Source: Flavobacterium anhuiense (lineage in GTDB: Bacteria; Bacteroidota; Bacteroidia; Flavobacteriales; Flavobacteriaceae). Taken from it: a DNA stretch of 64,000 nt. Shown piece by piece: positions 9,810 to 17,653 of this stretch (the stretch's first letter is position 1; each line of letters begins with the position of its first letter). The stretch spans positions 122,300 to 186,299 of the forward strand of contig NZ_FMVC01000008.1 of NCBI RefSeq assembly GCF_900101855.1, written 5' to 3'. A program made the translations under genes and the position numbers. The notes beneath the pieces were generated by a model. It saw only the letters and a list, made by a program, of their open reading frames with translations, ran no database searches and was not told where the DNA came from.

Positions 9810-10652
9810 CTATATTTTATCTTTAACAATATCGTTTGGTGTAAAATAGAAAACGTTTGGTATTGGATTTAAAGGCACATGATCTTTTACAATATTTTTT
9901 AATCGAATTAGATTATAATACATGCCTTCAAATTCATTTTTGTATATAATACTTCCATTATCCCATTTTATATCACCTGGTAAACCTTCAACAATTATGA
10001 AATCAAAGAAAGCTTTTATTTTACCTTCTTTTTCTGCTTGTTTAACCACGTAAGTCATACTTTGTATTCGCTCTGGAAAATCAAATATTGAGGCTCCATT
10101 CTGCAATTCATAAAATAAAAAATTGCATTCATCAAAACAAAAATGCTCAGGTCTGCTAAAAACAAGTTTATAATCTTTGCTTTGCTTAAATAATGTGTTG
10201 GTAAATTCAATATTTCGGTACAAACAAAATGTACCAGTTATGAAATCGTGTCTGCTACTTACAACATCATATTCTGAAAGTAATTCTTCAGTCATAAAAT
10301 CTCGTATGTTGCCATAAACCATATCAATATCACCATGTCCCCAAAAATCATAGTCCTGTAATATGTCAGAAAAAATAAAACCATATGCAGGTTTGAAATC
10401 GCATAGTTTGTACGGATATTCGAGATTAACGGTAAAACCCAATTTTTGTGAAGCTAAATTTCGAATGTCATCAGGAGTTTTGTAAATAATCTTTACATTT
10501 TTGGGTTTGTTTGGAATGGTTTCGAGGTTATTGGTAATTATTATAAAATCAACAGTTGGATTGTAGACGCAAGAATGGACAAAATACGGAAAATACCATG
10601 GATAATCGCCATACCAACATGTAAGCATTGCAATAGAAGTTAATTTTGTCAT
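9810..10652 (-). CDS. DUF6625-like putative glycosyltransferase
   Basis: The 280-residue protein opens with TSIAMLTCWYGDYPWYF and contains a GHGDIDMVYG segment that resembles the DxD metal-binding motif of GT-A glycosyltransferases, with strand-helix alternation around it. I recall this as the DUF6625 family, described as glycosyltransferase-like; the assignment is by memory and motif. It overlaps the thioredoxin-like gene by 4 bases and precedes the C39 exporter by 20 bases. In that setting a peptide-modifying role, as for SunS in sublancin, is possible but unproven. A cell-surface sugar role is the alternative. Confidence 0.7.
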   Translation of the reverse strand: MTKLTSIAMLTCWYGDYPWYFPYFVHSCVYNPTVDFIIITNNLETIPNKPKNVKIIYKTPDDIRNLASQKLGFTVNLEYPYKLCDFKPAYGFIFSDILQDYDFWGHGDIDMVYGNIRDFMTEELLSEYDVVSSRHDFITGTFCLYRNIEFTNTLFKQSKDYKLVFSRPEHFCFDECNFLFYELQNGASIFDFPERIQSMTYVVKQAEKEGKIKAFFDFIIVEGLPGDIKWDNGSIIYKNEFEGMYYNLIRLKNIVKDHVPLNPIPNVFYFTPNDIVKDKI

Positions 10653-11170
10653 TGTTTATTTATTTTCTTCAAGATGTGATCAATTTTTACTTGACCTTTT
10701 ATTTTTTCTAATAATTGTTGTTGATTATTATAGATTACAATTGTTGGAAAAGCTTTAACATCAAATGTTTTAGAAAAGACAACTTGTTTGTCATAGATGA
10801 AATGAATGTTATCATGATTCAATAACTGATAATTTTCGGCAAATTTTTTGATTTTTAAAGGTGATTCAAATGAAATGAATATCAATTGTGTGTTCTTGAA
10901 TTGCTCAATGTTTTTCTTAATTATTTCAGTTTCAGTATTGCAAAACTCACATTCCGTATTAAAATATAAGAATATGGTTGGTGTGTTTTTTTTTAAGTTA
11001 TGATTGTTGAATAAAACCCCATTAATATCCTTAAATGAAAATTCAGGTATTTTTTTGATATTTTTTGTGACCTCATTTTTATGATTTATTCTAAAAATTA
11101 TTTTAGTTATCAGAAAGGATAAAAGAATCAAAACAGTTAGGGGCAAAAATATTTTTAACGGCTTTTTCAT
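10649..11170 (-). CDS. membrane-anchored thioredoxin-like (TlpA/redoxin) protein
   Basis: The 173-residue protein has an N-terminal hydrophobic anchor (about 6-27) and a thioredoxin fold with the redox pair Cys74-Glu-Phe-Cys77 in FNTECEFCN. The cis-proline loop is AFPTIVIY. It should act outside the cytoplasmic membrane on disulfides. It lies within the exporter operon, 17 bases after the preceding membrane-protein gene. Glycocin and some bacteriocin loci carry such thiol-disulfide enzymes to oxidise the exported peptide; the proposed core here has three cysteines. Confidence 0.88.
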   Translation of the reverse strand: MKKPLKIFLPLTVLILLSFLITKIIFRINHKNEVTKNIKKIPEFSFKDINGVLFNNHNLKKNTPTIFLYFNTECEFCNTETEIIKKNIEQFKNTQLIFISFESPLKIKKFAENYQLLNHDNIHFIYDKQVVFSKTFDVKAFPTIVIYNNQQQLLEKIKGQVKIDHILKKINKQ

Positions 11171-11187
11171 TTTTCTTCTTTTATAAA

Positions 11188-11823
11188 TTAACTGTAATTA
11201 AGAGTGAAAAACATTACTGTTGCAACCCATAAAGCTAGTGATGGTATATAGCTTAAGCCAACTATTTTTAATCCATAGTCAGCATTTGTGCTTGTTATTT
11301 TGCCAATTTGATATGCCAAATAAATAATGTATGATAGCTCAAATAAATTGAGTACCTGAAAGGGATAAATGAACCATGTTTCCAGATTTTTGTAACCCAC
11401 AATATTTAAAGCTGATAAGGGATAGAAATTTTGAACATCTATTAAATTATAGCCAGGTTGAAAAAATAAAAACCAAAGAGTTTTAATTATTGGAACTAAT
11501 AAAAAAATGAAGTCTGCATTGAGAGCAATATTCCATATTTGTTTAAATTTCAAATCTTGACTATTTAAGAATAAGCCAACATAAAGAATTGTTGCAATAA
11601 TCGATGTTTTAATTAAAAGTATTATCGGAATATAGAAATAGGTTAACCAATGCCATTTTTTCTGAAATTCAAAATAGCGATTTATTTCTTGTAGTGTTAA
11701 ATAGTCAGACATAAAGTAACGAAGTAATCCGTTAAAATTTAGTAGATTACTCGTTATTTCGTTGATAATAATAAATGCAATGCTAAGTGTAAAAAGTTTA
11801 AGTAAATAATGTTTCATTATCAT
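11188..11823 (-). CDS. polytopic membrane protein of unknown function
   Basis: The 211-residue protein has about five hydrophobic helices (near 8-25, 60-82, 100-120, 150-172 and 185-208) and no motif I recognise. The topology is loosely like Yip1-type membrane proteins. Its ATG overlaps the stop of the small membrane gene upstream by 4 bases (ATGA), so translation is coupled. In this operon it could serve self-protection or a vitamin K epoxide reductase-like redox role. I saw no CxxC, which argues against the latter. Confidence 0.8.
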   Translation of the reverse strand: MIMKHYLLKLFTLSIAFIIINEITSNLLNFNGLLRYFMSDYLTLQEINRYFEFQKKWHWLTYFYIPIILLIKTSIIATILYVGLFLNSQDLKFKQIWNIALNADFIFLLVPIIKTLWFLFFQPGYNLIDVQNFYPLSALNIVGYKNLETWFIYPFQVLNLFELSYIIYLAYQIGKITSTNADYGLKIVGLSYIPSLALWVATVMFFTLNYS

Positions 11824-12020
11824 TTATTACTTTTTTTTAATTCAGTTATGTAGCCTATAAAGATTGCAATTGATGATAATAAAGGGACTATTGAATATTT
11901 AAAATCACAAATTTTGATATCTGTGAAGTCTTCTTTTTTAAATATCCAACTTAAGGTTAGACCTAAATAAAATAGTGATAATGTAAGTAAGAATAGCAGT
12001 ATGTTTTTATTTATTCTCAT
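11820..12020 (-). CDS. small two-TM protein, possible immunity protein (paralogue of 12926-13117)
   Basis: Reading from the ATG at 12020 gives 66 residues with two hydrophobic helices and a basic tail ending LKKSNK. An upstream in-frame start at 12065 exists but would begin inside a hairpin. The protein aligns over its whole length with the 63-residue protein at 12926-13117; shared features are an acidic loop with DI..(C/S)DF, then P-L/F-LS, and the LKK end. It is the first gene after the peptide gene, a common place for immunity proteins. The function is inferred from position. Confidence 0.75.
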   Translation of the reverse strand: MRINKNILLFLLTLSLFYLGLTLSWIFKKEDFTDIKICDFKYSIVPLLSSIAIFIGYITELKKSNK

Positions 12021-12063
12021 AATTTTTTCATATTTAATTAAAAATTGAAAGACTCTTGAAAAC

Positions 12064-12091
12064 AAACCTCTGCATAGAAGGGCAGAGGTTT
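12064..12091 (-). terminator. hairpin between the precursor peptide gene and the export operon
   Basis: AAACCTCTGC at 12064-12073 pairs perfectly with GCAGAGGTTT at 12082-12091 around an 8-base loop. On the minus strand it lies just after the peptide gene and before the first membrane gene. The tract after the stem is only GTTTTC. It may act as a partial terminator that keeps peptide transcript more abundant than the downstream genes. Confidence 0.6.
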
Positions 12092-12143
12092 CGTTACTCC
12101 AGATATTGTTAAAACCTACAGTTTATTGTGTTTTTATTGATTT

Positions 12144-12388
12144 TTAGCGACAACTTGCTCCCCATTGTGCTGAAGCATATACAAAACATGCTGCACCAAT
12201 TCCTGCGCCAACGACGGAAGTTCCACCAGCAACTAGTCCGACGAATCCTAATGCTAAACCAACTGATGCCCCAGCACAACTTGTCAAAATCCACTCCCAG
12301 CCATTACATTCTCCATTTCATCTTTTGTCAATTTGCCTTCAATATTGACAAGGCTCATCTTTTTGATTTTAGTTTCAATTTTTTCCAT
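12144..12388 (-). pseudogene. bacteriocin-like precursor peptide with double-glycine-type leader, split by a one-base frameshift
   Basis: From the ATG at 12388 a 34-residue frame reads a leader containing KLTKDEMENVMAG, the pattern of C39-processed Bacteroidota leaders, and then stops at 12284 (TGA). In the neighbouring frame, without a stop until 12144, the DNA encodes a Gly/Ala-rich hydrophobic core that includes TSCAGASVGLALGFVG and ends in ASCR, with three cysteines. Adding one base in the GGG or TTTT run near 12285-12298 joins them into about 81 residues. The break may be a sequencing error, a real lesion, or a coupled second start: a TTG overlaps the TGA stop. Confidence 0.75.
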
Positions 12389-12444
12389 GATATATAATTT
12401 ATTGGTTAATGTTAGATTATCCGATTATTAGAATAATGATATAG

Positions 12445-12476
12445 CAAATTTATAATAGGTCGCAAAATAGTCTCAA
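12445..12476 (-). promoter_or_regulatory. predicted promoter of the precursor peptide
   Basis: On the minus strand TTG (12476-12474) is followed after 21 bases by TAAATTTG (12452-12445), which fits the Bacteroidota TTG / TAnnTTTG consensus. The precursor ATG is 56 bases further on. It lies in the divergent region shared with the XRE regulator gene. Confidence 0.55.
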
Positions 12477-12512
12477 CCGAAAATCGGTTATTAAAAACCT
12501 AAATTCGAATAA

Positions 12513-12541
12513 TTGTAAAATAATTCTTATGTTTATATTTG
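12513..12541 (+). promoter_or_regulatory. predicted promoter of the XRE regulator
   Basis: TTG at 12513-12515 and TATATTTG at 12534-12541 are 18 bases apart and match the Bacteroidota promoter consensus. The regulator ATG at 12560 is 18 bases past the -7 element. It is back to back with the precursor promoter, so one bound protein could control both. Confidence 0.6.
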
Positions 12542-12559
12542 TTTTTTAAATTGTTAATT

Positions 12560-12913
12560 ATGAATAAAATTGTAGGAGATAATCTAAAAGTTTTGAGGAA
12601 ATCAAAGAATATGTCACAAGAAGAGGCCGCAGATCATTTGCAAATTTCGCAATCTGCTTATGCGAGAATGGAACGTGGAGAGAGTACATCTTGGGCTATT
12701 CATTTTAATAAAATATGTCAGATTTTTGAAATATCTCCAGAAGAATTGGTTAGAAAAGGATTAGGAGATTCTGTTTATGAAAGTCTAATGAATACAGAAA
12801 GACAAACAGAAATTGCGATGTTAGGAGTGTATAGGAAAATAATAAAGCAATACGAATTGCAAATAGAAGATTTGAAAACCATTATAAAGCACTTAAATAA
12901 AGGTAAAAACTAA
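12560..12913 (+). CDS. XRE-family helix-turn-helix regulator
   Basis: The 117-residue protein starts MNKIVGDNLK at 12560; an upstream in-frame start would overlap the promoter. The Cro/C1-type HTH spans about 7-62 with SQEEAADHLQISQSAYARME as the recognition region. A charged helical C-terminus (about 80-113) is probably a dimerising coiled coil. It is transcribed divergently from the bacteriocin-like precursor and is the obvious candidate regulator of that operon, by position only. Confidence 0.88.
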   Translation: MNKIVGDNLKVLRKSKNMSQEEAADHLQISQSAYARMERGESTSWAIHFNKICQIFEISPEELVRKGLGDSVYESLMNTERQTEIAMLGVYRKIIKQYELQIEDLKTIIKHLNKGKN

Positions 12914-12925
12914 ATAATAGTTGAA

Positions 12926-13117
12926 TTAATTTTTTCCTTTTTTCAGTTGTGTATAGGTTATAAGAATTCCAACTGTAGATAAAAATGGACCAATTACCAA
13001 TCTAAAATCTGAAAAAGAAATGTCTTTGATATCCTTTGTAAGCAACGGACTTAAAGATATACTGACGTATAATAAACCAAGGATAATGAAAACCAATAAA
13101 AAACTTTTTTTACTCAT
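12926..13117 (-). CDS. small two-TM protein, paralogue of the 11820-12020 protein
   Basis: The 63-residue protein has two hydrophobic helices (about 5-25 and 40-56) separated by a short acidic loop, and a basic LKKGKN tail. It shares length, loop and tail with the protein at 11820-12020. It is convergent with the XRE gene (12 bases apart) and upstream of the aspartate kinase terminator. A second immunity-type protein for a related toxin is possible. No catalytic motif is visible. Confidence 0.7.
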   Translation of the reverse strand: MSKKSFLLVFIILGLLYVSISLSPLLTKDIKDISFSDFRLVIGPFLSTVGILITYTQLKKGKN

Positions 13118-13189
13118 TTTAAGTTCTTTAGAATGAAAAGTAAATTTAATAAAAAAATAGATAAAATAGAGAAAATCCTTTCATAAAAA

Positions 13190-13217
13190 AAAGGCTCCAC
13201 AATTAAGTGAAGCCTTT
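13190..13217 (-). terminator. intrinsic terminator of the aspartate kinase gene
   Basis: AAAGGCTCCAC (13190-13200) pairs with GTGAAGCCTTT (13207-13217) with one mismatch. Read on the minus strand the stem is followed by a run of eight T. It lies 45 bases after the aspartate kinase stop. Confidence 0.8.
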
Positions 13218-13261
13218 CTAAATATATTTGAATTGAAATAATTACCTTTTATAAAGCAATA

Positions 13262-14521
13262 TTAGATTAATTCTTTAGTGACAATCTGCATAGTTTCGCG
13301 GCTAACTTGTTTTAGTAGAACTTCTTTGTTTGCCTCGACAGTTTGCGCTGCCTCTTCTGTAAAGTGACGGATTGTATATAAGGTTACATTTTCGCTGTAT
13401 TCTACTTTGAATTTTTTAGAAAGAATAGCATTCAATTCTGGGAAATTTCCAAATTTATCTTCCACGCAAACAGAGAAACTAATTGCTGAGTTTTGAATCA
13501 AGTTTACTTTGATTTTGAATTCGTGGAATAAACCAAAAATCTCACTGATGTTTTCTTCCATAATGAAAGAGAAATCAATAGAAGAAAGCGAAATTAAAAG
13601 CTGTTCTCTTTTTACGATAAAACAAGGATATTGCGGTTCTAAATCAACACCTTTAGAAACGCAAGTTCCTTTTAATAATGGGTTGATAAAAGATTTTACG
13701 TATAATGGAATTTCTTTTTTCTGTAACGGCTGTAATGTTTTTGGGTGAATAACCGTTGCTCCGTAAAATGCCAACTCAATAGCTTCACGATATGAAATCT
13801 GATTTAACAAACTTGCATTTTCGAAATAACGCGGATCGGCATTCATAACTCCAGGAACGTCTTTCCAAATTGTTACGCTTTCTGCATTTAAGCAATAAGC
13901 AAAAATTCCGGCAGTATAATCAGAACCTTCACGGCCCAAAGTTGTTGTAAAATTATTTTCGTCTGCACCCAAGAAACCTTGTGTAATGTTTAATTGTTTT
14001 CTTGGAACATTTTTGCTGATATTTTGCTGTGTAGTTTCCCAGTCAACTTCAGCATCTCTATAGTTTGCATTTGTTTTGATGAAATTACGAACATCAAGCC
14101 ATTGCGTCTGAATTCCTCTGAAATTCATATAGTGACTTAAGATATTAGTCGAAATCAATTCACCAAAACTTACCACCTGATCATAAACAAAGTTGTAATT
14201 TGGAGATTTATTATGGGCCAAGAAGTATTCTAATTCGTCAAACTGAGCATTTACAGCCGCAAAAACAGCATGATTTTCATCTTCAAACAAATCCAATAAG
14301 ATCTGATTGTGATATTTTTTAATTTCCTGAACAGAAGCGTTTAATTCTGTCGATTTTTCAAAGTAATTCTTGATTACAACTTCGAGAGCATTTGTAGTTT
14401 TTCCCATCGCAGAAACTACCAAAATCACGTCTTCATAACCCACTTTTTGTAAAACGTCGTACACGTTTTTAATTCCATCTGCATCCTTTACCGATGCACC
14501 ACCAAATTTAAATACTCTCAT
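13262..14521 (-). CDS. lysC: aspartate kinase (monofunctional)
   Basis: The enzyme phosphorylates L-aspartate, the first step towards lysine, threonine and methionine. Starting at the ATG at 14521 it has 419 residues and begins MRVFKFGGASV, the kinase N-terminal motif; an upstream in-frame start adds 12 unlikely residues. The LGREGSDYTAG segment is the conserved aspartate-binding region. The C-terminal about 130 residues form ACT-type regulatory domains. There is no homoserine dehydrogenase domain. It has its own terminator at 13190. Confidence 0.93.
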   Translation of the reverse strand: MRVFKFGGASVKDADGIKNVYDVLQKVGYEDVILVVSAMGKTTNALEVVIKNYFEKSTELNASVQEIKKYHNQILLDLFEDENHAVFAAVNAQFDELEYFLAHNKSPNYNFVYDQVVSFGELISTNILSHYMNFRGIQTQWLDVRNFIKTNANYRDAEVDWETTQQNISKNVPRKQLNITQGFLGADENNFTTTLGREGSDYTAGIFAYCLNAESVTIWKDVPGVMNADPRYFENASLLNQISYREAIELAFYGATVIHPKTLQPLQKKEIPLYVKSFINPLLKGTCVSKGVDLEPQYPCFIVKREQLLISLSSIDFSFIMEENISEIFGLFHEFKIKVNLIQNSAISFSVCVEDKFGNFPELNAILSKKFKVEYSENVTLYTIRHFTEEAAQTVEANKEVLLKQVSRETMQIVTKELI

Positions 14522-14551
14522 TTTTAATTTTAGATTTTTAGATTTTTTTTC

Positions 14552-14614
14552 CGCCACGAATTCACGAATTATTTTTTCTAATCTTTACGAATAAAAATTC
14601 GTGAATTCGTGGCG
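14552..14614. repeat. 19-bp perfect inverted repeat (GTGAATTCGTGG family)
   Basis: CGCCACGAATTCACGAATT (14552-14570) and its exact reverse complement (14596-14614) flank a 25-base AT-rich loop between the GNAT and aspartate kinase genes. Related sequence occurs near 30515-30590 and 51787-51873, so this is a dispersed intergenic element rather than a simple terminator. Confidence 0.8.
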
Positions 14615-14624
14615 AATAATATTT

Positions 14625-15113
14625 TTATAATTTTTCTAAGAACGAATTAATTCCTGCTTGATCCATCTGCACTACCCTCCAAGTGTCAAGGATTTTTGCA
14701 CCAGAATTTTCATAGAATTTTACGGCTGGAGTATTCCAATCCAAAACATTCCATTCTACTCTTCGCACGCCGTCTCGTTTTCCTTGTTTCATGATTTCAG
14801 CATAAAGAGCAGAACCTAAACCGGTGCCTCGCATTTTTTCTTTTACAATCAAATCTTCAAGGTGAATTGTCTTTCCTTTCCAAGTAGAATAACGATAATA
14901 ATACAGCGCAATTCCAACAATTTCTTTTTGTTTTTCTTCGTTTTCGATCTCTGCAACAAAAACGTGAAATAATGGTTTTTCGCCAAATCCGTCGCGCACT
15001 AAATCTTCCTCTGTAATAACAACCGCATCGGGTTCTTTTTCGAATATTGCAAGTTCCTGAATAAGCCCTAACACCGATTTCATATCTTCAGGATTTCCTT
15101 TCCTAATATTCAT
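14625..15113 (-). CDS. GNAT-family N-acetyltransferase
   Basis: The 162-residue protein has the GNAT acetyl-CoA loop MRGTGLGSALYAEI at about 95-108 and the following VEWNVLDWNTPAVKFYENSG segment, which is typical of diamine/spermidine acetyltransferase-like enzymes. The acceptor substrate is not readable from sequence. It lies upstream of the aspartate kinase gene on the same strand, separated by a palindromic repeat. Confidence 0.9.
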   Translation of the reverse strand: MNIRKGNPEDMKSVLGLIQELAIFEKEPDAVVITEEDLVRDGFGEKPLFHVFVAEIENEEKQKEIVGIALYYYRYSTWKGKTIHLEDLIVKEKMRGTGLGSALYAEIMKQGKRDGVRRVEWNVLDWNTPAVKFYENSGAKILDTWRVVQMDQAGINSFLEKL

Positions 15114-15284
15114 ATATTCTTATTTTTAACTATTTATTATCTAAAAAAGCGTCATTTTATTGGATGCTTTTTGCAGATTGTTAGCAAATATACAATAGTA
15201 GCAAACAAACAAAATAATTTTTAAATCATTCTCACAAAATAAGCGATATTTGTGACTTAAAAATAAAACTATAACGATTTAGAA

Positions 15285-16289
15285 ATGGAAGAACGCAATA
15301 AAACACTGGGAGAGTTTATTATTGAGAACCAAAAAGCATTTCAGTATTCGTCGGGAGAACTCTCGCGAATTATCAACTCTATTCGATTGGCAGCAAAAGT
15401 GGTCAATCATAAAGTAAACCAAGCGGGTTTAGTAGATATTGTGGGCGCGGCAGGCGAACAGAATATTCAAGGTGAAGACCAGCAAAAATTAGATGTCTAT
15501 GCAAACGAAGTATTTATCCAGACGTTAATAAACCGTGAGATTGTCTGTGGTATCGCTTCAGAAGAAAACGACGATTTTATTACAGTTCAGGGGAGCGACA
15601 ACTGTCATAATAATAAGTACGTGATCTTAATGGATCCGCTAGACGGATCTTCAAACATTGATGTAAATGTTTCTGTGGGAACTATTTTTTCTGTTTTCAG
15701 AAGAGTTACTCCAATAGGAACTCCGGTGACTAGCGAGGATTTTTTACAGCCGGGAATCAATCAAGTTGCAGCAGGCTATGTAATTTATGGAACTTCAACG
15801 ATGCTTGTGTATACCACTGGACATGGGGTGAATGGTTTTACATTGAACCCAGCGATAGGTACATTTTATCTTTCGCATCCAAACATGAAATTTCCAGAAA
15901 ATGGAAATATTTATTCGGTAAACGAAGGAAACTATGTTCATTTTCCGCAGGGAGTAAAAAACTACATCAAATACTGCCAGCGCGAAGAAGAAGACAGACC
16001 TTATACTTCAAGATATATCGGAAGTTTGGTAGCCGATTTTCATCGAAATATGATTAAAGGCGGAATTTATATTTACCCTACAAGTTCGAAAGCGCCAAAA
16101 GGGAAGTTGCGTTTGCTGTACGAATGTAATCCGATGGCATTTTTGGCAGAGCAAGCAGGAGGAAAAGCAACAGACGGTTTCGGAAGAATTATGGAAATCC
16201 AGCCAACTGAATTGCACCAAAGAGTGCCTTTCTTTTGCGGAAGCTATAAGATGGTAGAAAAAGCCGAGGAATTTATGGCGGCTGAGTGA
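15285..16289 (+). CDS. fbp: class I fructose-1,6-bisphosphatase
   Basis: The 334-residue protein hydrolyses fructose 1,6-bisphosphate in gluconeogenesis. The metal and phosphate site MDPLDGSSNIDVNVSVGT is present, as is the upstream GIASEEND acid cluster. The length is standard for the class I family. It is a single gene flanked by a GNAT gene on the other strand and followed by a strong bidirectional terminator. Confidence 0.96.
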   Translation: MEERNKTLGEFIIENQKAFQYSSGELSRIINSIRLAAKVVNHKVNQAGLVDIVGAAGEQNIQGEDQQKLDVYANEVFIQTLINREIVCGIASEENDDFITVQGSDNCHNNKYVILMDPLDGSSNIDVNVSVGTIFSVFRRVTPIGTPVTSEDFLQPGINQVAAGYVIYGTSTMLVYTTGHGVNGFTLNPAIGTFYLSHPNMKFPENGNIYSVNEGNYVHFPQGVKNYIKYCQREEEDRPYTSRYIGSLVADFHRNMIKGGIYIYPTSSKAPKGKLRLLYECNPMAFLAEQAGGKATDGFGRIMEIQPTELHQRVPFFCGSYKMVEKAEEFMAAE

Positions 16290-16339
16290 GTGGTTAGTTT
16301 TTAGTGTTCAGTCACAGTCGCAGTTTTCAGTCTGGATTT

Positions 16340-16389
16340 TAAATTATAAACCCGACAGTTTTTCAAAAACTTGTCGGGTTTATAATTTA
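16340..16389. terminator. bidirectional terminator after fbp
   Basis: The 18-base arms 16340-16357 and 16372-16389 are exact reverse complements around the core AAACCCGACA/TGTCGGGTTT. It lies between convergent fbp and the TerB-like gene. The same core recurs in hairpins at 47610 and 63756. Confidence 0.85.
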
Positions 16390-16454
16390 ATGCGAGTTTT
16401 AATTTCTTTTTTCGGCATCAAAATAAACTGTAAACTGAGACCGAAAACTGAATA

Positions 16455-16886
16455 CTATTTATGCATATGCTGCATTTCGTAGATAAAAGTATCTGCATCT
16501 ACTTTTTTGTCAACCAATGACAATGCTTTTGCAATAATATAATCTACGTTGCTTGGTGTAAATCCAAGGGCAACACTTATCTTTTTTAGAAGTACTTCTT
16601 GTTTGTCTTCAAGCTGATGGTCAACATGCACCATGCGAGTTAGGTCATATAAACGCTCCAAACGTTGAACATATGAATAAGGTGGATTGATCGGATATTT
16701 TAAAGGATCGCTAAGAATTTCTTCATATTCCGATTCTGTAATTTCTAAGCGAGAAGCAAGTTTATCTAAAAAGGCTTTTTCTTCTGGATAAACCACCCCA
16801 TCAGCTAAAGCTACACGAACAATAGCAGAAAAGTGTCCTTTGTTTCTTTGCTTGAATTCGCTATCAAATAATTCTGAAAATGACAT
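16455..16886 (-). CDS. TerB-like protein
   Basis: The 143-residue all-helical protein carries the TerB pattern: VRVALADGVVYPEEKAFLDK near the N-terminus and DLTRMVHVDHQLEDKQEVLL in the middle, each with acidic residues that bind metal in TerB relatives. The family is linked to tellurite resistance and stress, but in Bacteroidota single TerB-like genes have no assigned role. It is a single gene. Confidence 0.82.
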   Translation of the reverse strand: MSFSELFDSEFKQRNKGHFSAIVRVALADGVVYPEEKAFLDKLASRLEITESEYEEILSDPLKYPINPPYSYVQRLERLYDLTRMVHVDHQLEDKQEVLLKKISVALGFTPSNVDYIIAKALSLVDKKVDADTFIYEMQHMHK

Positions 16887-17054
16887 AATGATAAAGTTTT
16901 ATTATAACAAATATAATCCTATTTTTAAATTATTGATTTTAAATTTCTGCTAAAATTTAACTTATTTTTATTGCAGGATTTAGTAGCCCGAATCTTTAAT
17001 TTTGAAAATTAATCGTAAGTTTACAACCCCTAATTATTTAATTACATTATACCT

Positions 17055-17648
17055 ATGTCACAATTTTGGATTTATTTTCAAATAGGATTAAAACACGTTT
17101 TAGACATTAATGCTTACGATCACGTTCTTTTTTTAATCGCCTTAACCGTTCCGTATCTTTTTAAAGACTGGAAAAGAATTTTCTTATTGGTTTCTCTTTT
17201 TACAATTGGCCATACCTTGGCCTTAATTCTTTCTGTTTACGGCATAATTGCCATAAAAGTTAATGTTGTAGAATTCCTGATTCCGATTACAATTTTAATA
17301 ACAGCTCTTTATCATTTATTTACGGCTGGAAAGACCTCAAAAAATGATGGCGTAAATCTAGTATTTTTCATAACTTTATTCTTTGGAATTATTCACGGAC
17401 TAGGTTTTTCTAATTATTTCAAAACAATTTTAGGAGGTTCTGCCACCTCAAAATTGTTGCCTTTAGGAGAGTTTGCCTTAGGAATAGAAGCTGCTCAGCT
17501 AATAGTAGTTTTTGTTGTTCTGGTAATTTCATATATAGTGCAGACCGTTTTCCGTTTTTCAAAACGCGACTGGGCACTTGTAATGTCGGCTTTTATTATC
17601 GGAGTTGTAATTCCGATGATTATTGAAAGCCCAATTTGGAACAGATAA
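17055..17648 (+). CDS. HupE/UreJ-like membrane protein
   Basis: The 197-residue protein has about six membrane helices. Conserved residues include GLKHVLDINAYDHVLFL near the N-terminus, FTIGHTLAL and FGIIHGLGFSNYF, the His-containing motifs of the HupE/UreJ family of probable metal permeases. There is no hydrogenase or urease gene nearby, so the metal is unknown. It precedes the dCMP deaminase gene by 5 bases. Confidence 0.85.
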   Translation: MSQFWIYFQIGLKHVLDINAYDHVLFLIALTVPYLFKDWKRIFLLVSLFTIGHTLALILSVYGIIAIKVNVVEFLIPITILITALYHLFTAGKTSKNDGVNLVFFITLFFGIIHGLGFSNYFKTILGGSATSKLLPLGEFALGIEAAQLIVVFVVLVISYIVQTVFRFSKRDWALVMSAFIIGVVIPMIIESPIWNR

Positions 17649-17653
17649 ATTAA

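Noticed and set aside
12109..12294. Minus-strand frame rich in Trp, Arg and Cys over the precursor core
   Set aside because: It is the third frame of the same DNA. The adjacent frame gives a Gly/Ala-rich bacteriocin-like core with a stop at 12144, which is far more plausible, although a +1 shift at the TTT-TGA could in principle enter it.
12128..12397. Plus-strand frame opposite the precursor gene
   Set aside because: It is the antisense shadow of the leader and core region and has no promoter or family features.
16455..16886. Tellurite-resistance operon
   Set aside because: Only a single TerB-like gene is present, with no TerC, TerD or TerZ neighbours.
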